Both the position numbers and the translations under genes were made by a program. The notes below the pieces were generated by a model, which worked only from the letters and a program-made list of their open reading frames with translations, was not told the origin of the DNA and did not search any database. A stretch of DNA of 64,000 bases, taken from positions 558,001-622,000 of the forward strand of contig NZ_CP107819.1 of assembly GCF_036346295.1 (NCBI RefSeq). The letters are read 5' to 3'. The stretch comes from Streptomyces sp. NBC_00536 (GTDB lineage Bacteria; Actinomycetota; Actinomycetes; Streptomycetales; Streptomycetaceae). Positions within the stretch are counted from its first letter, which is position 1, and each line of letters opens with the position of its first letter. This document shows, in pieces, positions 58,703 to 64,000 of this stretch.

Positions 58703-59500
58703 ATGACGAGCTTTCCTCCTCCCCCGGCGACCCGGCCCGCGGCCCCCTCCGACGGGATCGACCTGACCGGGCGGGTCGCCCTGGTGACCGGTGCGGGCAG
58801 CGGTATCGGCCGGGCCTGCGCGATCGCCCTGGCCGCCGCGGGCGCCGCCGTGCACGTGGTCGACGTCGACGGGGAGTCGGCCGCCGCCACGGCAGCGGCG
58901 GTGGGCGGGCCCGCGCACACCGTCGACCTGTCCGACCCGGCCGCGATCGAGTCGCTGCCCGCCGCCGTGGACATCCTGGTCAACAGCGCCGGACTCCAGC
59001 ACGTGGCCCCGCTGACGGAGTTCCCGCCCGAGCGGTTCACCCTGATCCAGCAGGTGATGGTGACCGCGCCGTTCCTGCTGCTGCGGCGCGTCCTGCCGCA
59101 CATGTACGCGGGCGGCTGGGGCCGCGTGGTCAACATCTCCAGCGTCCACGGCCTGCGGGCCAGCGCCTACAAGTGCGCCTACGTCGCCGCCAAGCACGGG
59201 CTGGAGGGGCTGAACAAGGTGACCGCCATCGAGGCCGCTCCGTACGGCGTGACCAGCAACTGCGTCAACCCGGGGTACGTCCGCACCCCGCTGGTCGAGG
59301 ACCAGATCCAGGCCCAGGCCGCCGCGCACGGCATCAGCCCCGCCGACGTGGTGTCCGAGGTGCTGCTGACCCGCTCGGCGATCAAACGCCTGATCGAACC
59401 GGAGGAGGTAGCGGCGGCCGTGCTGTGGCTGTGCGGCCCGCACACCGGCTACCTCACCGGAGCCTCGCTGCCCCTGGACGGCGGCTGGGGCGCGCACTGA
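58703..59500 (+). CDS. Short-chain dehydrogenase, 3-hydroxybutyrate dehydrogenase-like
   Basis: 265-residue SDR. Seen: LTGRVALVTGAGSGIGRACAIALA near 21-44 (NAD-binding TGxxxGIG), DILVNSAGLQHVAPL near 92, NISSVHGLRASAYKCAYVAAKHGLEGL near 144-170 with the catalytic Ser-Tyr-Lys set (YVAAK), and PLDGGWGAH at the end. The SVHGL and LQHVAP segments are characteristic of bacterial D-3-hydroxybutyrate dehydrogenases (BdhA), which convert 3-hydroxybutyrate to acetoacetate. Divergent from the hydrogenase operon; a functional link is not evident. Confidence 0.85.
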   Translation: MTSFPPPPATRPAAPSDGIDLTGRVALVTGAGSGIGRACAIALAAAGAAVHVVDVDGESAAATAAAVGGPAHTVDLSDPAAIESLPAAVDILVNSAGLQHVAPLTEFPPERFTLIQQVMVTAPFLLLRRVLPHMYAGGWGRVVNISSVHGLRASAYKCAYVAAKHGLEGLNKVTAIEAAPYGVTSNCVNPGYVRTPLVEDQIQAQAAAHGISPADVVSEVLLTRSAIKRLIEPEEVAAAVLWLCGPHTGYLTGASLPLDGGWGAH

Positions 59501-59549
59501 ACACCGCCCGCCCCGGGGCCCTCACCAGCGGCTCTGGCACCCTGGGGCC

Positions 59550-59972
59550 ATGGACGCACCCACCCGCGGCGCATGGCTGCGCGCCGGAATCAGCCGTGAC
59601 GGCGGCCCGCTCCGGGAGACCGGCCACGTCGTGTGGCTCCAGACCGGTGTCCTGTACGCCGACAGCCGCGGCTTCGCCGGGAGCACCTCCTACGACGGGG
59701 CGCGGGTCACCTTCCACCACGAGGTCGGCGAACCCGGCCTCGACGTCGGGGCACTGCGCGCCGACGGCAGCCGCATGATCGAGACCGGCACCAATGCCGA
59801 CGGCTCGACCTTCCTGGAGGTGTGGACCCCGCTGCCCGGCGCGGACGGCCCCGAGGGCTGCTGGACCGCCGAGGGGACGATGACGGTCCGGGTGGGCGCC
59901 CATGTCGTCCACGTCGGCGCCGCGGGTGACGGCGTACACGTCGTCCTCACCGACGGCGACGGCCACCGCTGA
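59550..59972 (+). CDS. Hypothetical protein, all-beta
   Basis: 140 residues, family not recognised. Seen: alternating hydrophobic/Gly/charged pattern of beta strands (GHVVWLQTGVLYADSRGFAG, SRMIETGTNADGSTFLEVWTPL, AEGTMTVRVGAHVVHVGAAG), with Trp residues at regular positions, which suggests a lipocalin-like or beta-barrel binding protein. No signal or membrane helix. It lies 49 bases after the SDR gene on the same strand and may be co-transcribed. Confidence 0.6.
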   Translation: MDAPTRGAWLRAGISRDGGPLRETGHVVWLQTGVLYADSRGFAGSTSYDGARVTFHHEVGEPGLDVGALRADGSRMIETGTNADGSTFLEVWTPLPGADGPEGCWTAEGTMTVRVGAHVVHVGAAGDGVHVVLTDGDGHR

Positions 59973-60004
59973 CGCCGACGCCGACGGGACCCGGCCGGGG
60001 CCGT

Positions 60005-60066
60005 GGTTCCCCCGCGATCGGCGGCTCGGGTCCCGGGGAGCGGGAAGCGCGCGATGCGGGGGAACC
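60005..60066. terminator. Long-loop hairpin between convergent genes
   Basis: GGTTCCCCCGC (60005-60015) is complementary to 60056-60066. The 40-base loop has further GC pairing. It lies between the convergent hypothetical and CBS-protein genes. Confidence 0.55.
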
Positions 60067-60074
60067 GTACGGGG

Positions 60075-60524
60075 TCAGTCGCTGGAGAGGGCGCTGAGCA
60101 GGGCGCCGACCTCCGGGTGCGGCAGGGCGCGGGCGACGTCGGCCTGGGCGACCATGCCGACCAGGCGGTGACCGTCGAGGACGGGGAGCCGCCGGACCTT
60201 GTGCGCGGCCATGGTCCGCAGGATCTTCTCGGCGTCGTCGTCGGCGCCGACCGTCACAGCGCCCGCGGCGAGTTCACCCGCGGGTGTCGTGGCGGGGTCC
60301 TTTCCCGGCACGAGGACCCGGACCACGATGTCGCGGTCGGTGATCATGCCGATGAGGCGGTCACCGGCGTCGCGGATGGGGAGGGCGCCCACGCCCAGCT
60401 CGGCCATCTGCCGGGCCGCCCGCAGCACGGTCTCGTCGTGGCCGACGCAGTGCGCGCCCGGTGTCATCAGGTCGCGGGCGGTCTTGGCGCCCGGTTTGGC
60501 GAGGTGGGTGGCGTTGGGGCTCAT
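60075..60524 (-). CDS. CBS-domain-pair protein
   Basis: 149-residue protein made of two CBS motifs (a Bateman module) that bind adenosyl ligands. Seen: ARDLMTPGAHCVGHDETVLRAARQMAELGVGALPIRD with RLIGMITDRDIVVRVL (first CBS, about 15-75), then ELAAGAVTVGADDDAEKILRTMAAHKVRRLPVLDGHRLVGMVAQADVARAL (second, about 83-135). Typical of the many stand-alone CBS proteins of Streptomyces, role unknown. ATG at 60524 is preferred over an upstream in-frame GTG because the extension is low-complexity. Confidence 0.87.
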   Translation of the reverse strand: MSPNATHLAKPGAKTARDLMTPGAHCVGHDETVLRAARQMAELGVGALPIRDAGDRLIGMITDRDIVVRVLVPGKDPATTPAGELAAGAVTVGADDDAEKILRTMAAHKVRRLPVLDGHRLVGMVAQADVARALPHPEVGALLSALSSD

Positions 60525-60704
60525 CCCTGTGCCCCCGCGCCGTCCGCGTGTGCCGTGTCTGCCGTGTGTGCCATGGGAGCGCACCTCTCTGCGTGCGGAA
60601 ACCGCTGGTGGTCCGGCGGTCCGAGCGGACGGCCGGCACCCATCGGTTCCCCGTACGGAGGGCGGCTACCGCGCGGTTGCGCCATTCGGGCCCGGCCGGA
60701 CGGC

Positions 60705-61199
60705 CTACTCCCGGACGGGCGCGGGGCTGCCGGTGGTCAGCCTGGCGCCGTCGATCTCCGCCCAGACCGCCTTGCCGTCGGCGTGCGCGACGGCGCCCCA
60801 GCGGTCCGCGAGCCGCTGGACGATGGCGAGGCCGTGGCCGCCCGGGGCGCCGCGCGGTGTGACGCGCGGGGCGGGCAGCTCCGTATCGCCGTCGAGGACC
60901 TCGATGCGCAGGGCCGTGCCGACGGTCAGGACGAGTTCGTCGCAGCCGCCCGCGTGCAGGCTCGCGTTGGTCAGCAGTTCCGACACCACGAGGAGGGCGT
61001 CCTCGGTGGTCTGGTTGGCTTCCCAGCCCCAGTCGCGCAGGGCCGTACGGGTGAAGTCGCGGCCCTTCGCCACGTGCCCGCGGACGCCGCGCAGGGCGAG
61101 CCTGCGGCGCTGGCCCGCGAGCGGCGGGCGCGCGCGCAGGGGGTCGCCGGTGTCCGATCCGATGGCCGTCACTGTGGCCTCACCCGTCCCCGTTGACAC
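60705..61199 (-). CDS. RsbW-like ATP-binding anti-sigma factor/kinase
   Basis: 164-residue HATPase_c_2 protein. Seen: N-box TTEDALLVVSELLTNASLHAGG near 64-85, LRIEVLDGDTELPAPR (G1-like, atypical), and GGHGLAIVQRLADRWG near 119-134. Such Streptomyces proteins bind SigB-type factors or phosphorylate STAS proteins in partner switching. The nearby sigma factor and STAS genes are plausible partners, but many paralogues exist in these genomes. GTG start. Confidence 0.85.
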   Translation of the reverse strand: MSTGTGEATVTAIGSDTGDPLRARPPLAGQRRRLALRGVRGHVAKGRDFTRTALRDWGWEANQTTEDALLVVSELLTNASLHAGGCDELVLTVGTALRIEVLDGDTELPAPRVTPRGAPGGHGLAIVQRLADRWGAVAHADGKAVWAEIDGARLTTGSPAPVRE

Positions 61200-61330
61200 T
61201 GGTCCTCACAATGATCGATCCCCAATGATTGCAAACCGCTGCCCTCTTGGACCGGTCGAACCACGACATGGTTGTACGCCCTGCGCCGCCACGGGTCGGC
61301 CGCGAGCCGGCCCCTGAATCAGCCCCTGAA

Positions 61331-62323
61331 TCAGCTGTCGGCCGGACCTCGGCCGGGCGTCATGTGGAGGCGCAGGGTGAGCCCCGTGGGCAGGGCCCGG
61401 ACCTCGACCAGGTCGCAGAGCTGGTGGATCATCCACAGTCCGCGGCCGCCGTCGCCCGAGGCCCGGGGCGGTCTGCGGCGGCCGGCCAGCGGGTCGGCGA
61501 GGCGGCCCGCGTCGTGGACCTCCGCCACCACCGCGCCCGCGTCGGTGGACCACAGGCGCAGGGTGCCGCTGCCGCCGCCGTGCGCGAGGGAGTTGGCGGC
61601 CGCTTCGCTGACGGCGAGGACCAGGTCGTCGCGCCGGGCCGGGGCGAGGGCGGTGCCGTGCGCCCAGGCCTGCGCGTGTTCCCGTACCCGGGCCAGCTCC
61701 CCGGCGCGGTAGTCCAGGACGAGGTCCGCCGCGGCGGGCTCGGGCAGCGGGACGTCACAGTCGGCGCAGACGACCCGGGCGTCCGTGTACGCGGGACTGG
61801 CGGTGTCCCGGCCGTGCTCGATCAGCGTGGGGTGGGTGCGCCGGGCGTCGGCGACGACCCGTGCGGGGAGCGCGGCCGTGTCGTACGGGCAGAGGATGCG
61901 GGCGGGGCGGCCCGCGAAGGCGGTGTTGATCAGTGCCTCGTGCCGGGTCGCCTCGCGCACCTCGGCCGGGGTGCGCCCGGGCCAGACCGGCTCGCCGACG
62001 ATCCGGGGCGAGCGGCCGGGATGCCGGTCGGCGAACTCCTGGAGGGCGCCCAGGATGCGACCGGGGTTGCGGCCCAGTTCCCGCATGTCCGCGAACAGGA
62101 TCCCGTCCGCTCCGGCCGCCCCGTCGGTGTGCGCGCCGAGGCCGCGGCGCAGCGCGTCCAGGTTCGGACCCGGAACGGCGACGAGGACCGGCTCCCGGGC
62201 GCGCAGCGCGTCCCGCACGAAGGCACCCACCCCCGCCACGTACTGCGCCCGGCCCCGGTAGAAGAGGGCGGGGTGGACGAAGGGGCCGGGGGCCGCGGCC
62301 GGAGGGGTGGTGCCGTGGGCCAT
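61331..62323 (-). CDS. MEDS-domain anti-sigma regulatory protein with HATPase
   Basis: 330 residues. An N-terminal MEDS (DcmR-type sensory) domain about 10-190, seen as FVHPALFYRGRAQYVAGVGAFVRDAL and ARILCPYDTAALPARVVADARRTHP, is followed by a short CADC segment and a C-terminal HATPase domain (about 215-325, LVLAVSEAAANSLAHGG, EVHDAGRLADPL, GRGLWMIHQLCD). Family members act as anti-sigma factors responding to an unknown, possibly hydrocarbon-like, signal. GGAGGG precedes the ATG. Located directly downstream of the sigma factor gene on the same strand. Confidence 0.87.
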   Translation of the reverse strand: MAHGTTPPAAAPGPFVHPALFYRGRAQYVAGVGAFVRDALRAREPVLVAVPGPNLDALRRGLGAHTDGAAGADGILFADMRELGRNPGRILGALQEFADRHPGRSPRIVGEPVWPGRTPAEVREATRHEALINTAFAGRPARILCPYDTAALPARVVADARRTHPTLIEHGRDTASPAYTDARVVCADCDVPLPEPAAADLVLDYRAGELARVREHAQAWAHGTALAPARRDDLVLAVSEAAANSLAHGGGSGTLRLWSTDAGAVVAEVHDAGRLADPLAGRRRPPRASGDGGRGLWMIHQLCDLVEVRALPTGLTLRLHMTPGRGPADS

Positions 62324-62495
62324 GCTGCACCCTCCAGTGCGGCGTGCTCCGGGAACGGCTCGGCCGCGCGTCGGCTCCGCCACGCGTCGGCTCGGCCGCT
62401 CGGTCACCCGTTCACTCGCTCTACTCGTCGCAGCGAGTATGACGGCTGCCGGGGCCGGCGGCCCGGGCCCCGGTCCGGAGGGACGAGCCGGGCGC

Positions 62496-63419
62496 TCAGG
62501 TGCTGAGCATGCCGGTGCGCAGCCTGGTCAGGGTGCGGGACAGCAGGCGGGACACCTGCATCTGCGAAATGCCCAGCTCGGAGCCGATCTCGGCCTGTGT
62601 CAGCTCCTGGCCGAAGCGCATCCGCAGGATGCTGCGGTCACGCTCGCCGAGGTCTTCCAGCAGGGGTGCGAGGGTGTGGAACTCCTCGAAGAGTTCCATG
62701 GCGGCGTCGACCTCGCCGACGCTCTCGGCCAGCGGCCGTGCTCTGCGTCCCGCCGGAGCCTGCTCGTCGGCGTCGGCCGGGGTGTCCAGCGAGCCGCTCG
62801 TGTAGCCGTTCGCGGCCACCAGGCCCTCGATGACCTCTTCCTCGGGGAGTTCGAGGTGCTGGGCCAGCTCCTTGACGGTGGGGGCCCGGCCGAGGACGCC
62901 GTTCAGCGCCTCCTGGCTCTGGGCGAGTCCGGTCCGCAGTTCCTGCAGGCGGCGCGGGACGTGCACCGCCCAGGTGGTGTCCCGGAAGTACCGCTTTATC
63001 TCACCGGTGATGTAGGGGAGGGCGAGGGTGGAGAATTCCACCTCGCGCTCCGGGTCGTAGCGGTCGATCGCCTTGATCAGGCCGATGGTTCCCACCTGGA
63101 GGATGTCCTCCATCTCGACGCCGCCGCCCGCACCCGCGGCGCGGGAGCGGAAGCGCCGCGCGGCGAAGTGCACGAGTGAGACATTCATCTCGATCAGTGT
63201 GTTGCGCACGTACTGGTACTCGCGCGTCCCCTCCTCCAGGGAGCGCAGCCGGACCAGGAACACCCGGGACATCTCGCGCGCGTCCGCTGGCGCCACCTCG
63301 CGGGCGTTGTCGACCCGCGGCAGGTCCACGGCGGACTGCCCCGCCGGGGGCCCCGCGACGGGCGCGACCGGCGCTCCCGCCCCAAGACCGCGGCTGACAA
63401 GTGTGTCCGTGCGAGACAT
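62496..63419 (-). CDS. RNA polymerase sigma factor, SigF/SigB subfamily
   Basis: 307-residue group 3 sigma factor. Seen: region 2 NVSLVHFAARRFRSRA...VEMEDILQVGTIGLIKAIDRYDPEREVEFSTLALPYITGEIKRYFRD, region 3 VHVPRRLQELRTGL...APTVKELAQHLELPEEEV, and region 4 HTH LTQAEIGSELGISQMQVSRLLSRTLTRLR. This matches the stress and differentiation sigma factors (SigB, SigF, SigG, SigN types) controlled by partner switching. The N-terminal 50 residues are variable. GGGAGGAA serves the ATG. Which paralogue it is cannot be decided from sequence reading alone. Confidence 0.94.
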   Translation of the reverse strand: MSRTDTLVSRGLGAGAPVAPVAGPPAGQSAVDLPRVDNAREVAPADAREMSRVFLVRLRSLEEGTREYQYVRNTLIEMNVSLVHFAARRFRSRAAGAGGGVEMEDILQVGTIGLIKAIDRYDPEREVEFSTLALPYITGEIKRYFRDTTWAVHVPRRLQELRTGLAQSQEALNGVLGRAPTVKELAQHLELPEEEVIEGLVAANGYTSGSLDTPADADEQAPAGRRARPLAESVGEVDAAMELFEEFHTLAPLLEDLGERDRSILRMRFGQELTQAEIGSELGISQMQVSRLLSRTLTRLRTGMLST

Positions 63420-63632
63420 GTGGCCGTTCCTCCCTTTGGCGAATGGCTGCGCAGGCGCTCGTGCCCACAACCTCGACCCTTACACACCCGCGCGCCGGAA
63501 AACTTCCCGAGGAGGGCCCGCGGGGGCCGGGCCGTCGCCCTCCGCGGGCGGACCGGGCATACTCGCTCCCTTGGACACCCCGCGGGGACACCGCGCGGGA
63601 GACCACGCACACGACCACGGGAGGCGGACACG

Positions 63633-63980
63633 GTGCGGGACACGGAAGCACACGGCGCGGGAGTGGTCGGCAGAGCCTACGGGGCCGGGCCGGGCTGGGT
63701 GATCGAGGCACGCGGCGAACTCGACCAGGACACGCTGGCGCCCCTGGAGGACGCCCTCGCCTCGGCCGCCGGGTCGCACCCGCTGGTGGTCCTGGACGCG
63801 GGAGCCATCACCTTCGGTGACTCCTCGTTCCTGAACATGCTCCTGCGGCTGCACCGGACCACCACGCTGCGCATCGCCGCTCCGGCCGAACAACTGGTCC
63901 GGCTCTTCCAGCTGACCGGCGCGGACACGGTCCTCGCCATCCACCCGGACGTCCGGGACGCGCTCGGTACGCCTGCCTGA
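63633..63980 (+). CDS. STAS-domain anti-sigma factor antagonist (RsbV-like)
   Basis: 115 residues. Seen: WVIEARGELDQDTLAPLEDALASA near 18-41, LVVLDAGAITFGDSSFLNMLLRLHR near 48-72 with the Asp-Ser-Ser region where the regulatory phospho-serine lies, and LRIAAPAEQLVRLFQLTGAD. It would be phosphorylated by an RsbW-type kinase and dephosphorylated by a SpoIIE-type phosphatase. Divergent from the sigma factor gene; GGGAGG precedes the GTG. Confidence 0.9.
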   Translation: MRDTEAHGAGVVGRAYGAGPGWVIEARGELDQDTLAPLEDALASAAGSHPLVVLDAGAITFGDSSFLNMLLRLHRTTTLRIAAPAEQLVRLFQLTGADTVLAIHPDVRDALGTPA

Positions 63981-64000
63981 GCCACAATGGAACGGTGAAC

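Overview
The window is high-GC actinobacterial chromosome, almost certainly Streptomyces or a close relative. The base composition, frequent GTG starts with GGAGG-type ribosome sites, a WhiB-like protein, a SigF/SigB-type sigma factor with HATPase and STAS partners, a rare TTA codon and ricin-lectin glycosidases all point that way. I found no tRNA, rRNA, CRISPR array, phage gene or transposase. Family names come from motifs and memory; nothing was searched.

Left part (1-12.6 kb): a partial nitronate monooxygenase, a secreted class-C-type serine hydrolase, an HSL-type esterase, a membrane protein with an LppU-like ectodomain, and a deazaflavin-dependent oxidoreductase. Next is a tightly overlapping minus-strand trio: an MpaB/DUF2236 oxygenase, a Ser/Thr kinase with TPR repeats, and a phytoene-desaturase-like FAD oxidoreductase. 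A lipoprotein and a membrane pentapeptide-repeat protein follow.

12.6-23.5 kb: an arabinan-degradation island with two LacI-type operators, a GH54 arabinofuranosidase carrying a TTA codon, a GH43-CBM6-ricin enzyme, and a gene remnant between them. Then come an acyl-CoA dehydrogenase behind a KstR-like operator, an aldolase plus SIS isomerase divergent from a DeoR regulator whose upstream region holds a repeat array, a gene-free 1.1 kb region with a very large inverted repeat, and a secreted erythromycin-esterase-family protein.

23.5-43 kb: a threonine catabolic operon (tdh-kbl-lysR), a hydrolase, a methyltransferase, a glycosyltransferase, a LysR/MFS pair, a SpoIIE-type phosphatase, and a glycerol/dihydroxyacetone module (gldA divergent from dhaK and a fused dhaL-dhaM). 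After these come a DD-peptidase-like hydrolase, a WhiB-like protein, an amino-acid permease, and an alpha/beta hydrolase with a cysteine in place of the nucleophile serine.

43-58.4 kb, all on the minus strand: a complete actinobacterial-type (group 1h, formerly group 5) [NiFe]-hydrogenase locus. The order of transcription is hypX, small subunit, large subunit, NifU-like protein, three uncharacterised proteins, maturation protease, a 40-residue membrane peptide, then hypA, hypB, hypF, hypC, hypD and hypE. Most junctions overlap by a few bases. The small subunit lacks a Tat signal and has Asp in place of one proximal-cluster Cys, as in O2-tolerant enzymes that scavenge trace H2. HypX would make the CO ligand under air.

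58.4-64 kb: a 3-hydroxybutyrate-dehydrogenase-like SDR, an unknown protein, and a stress/partner-switching group (CBS protein, RsbW-like ATPase, MEDS-HATPase protein, SigF-type sigma factor, STAS antagonist).
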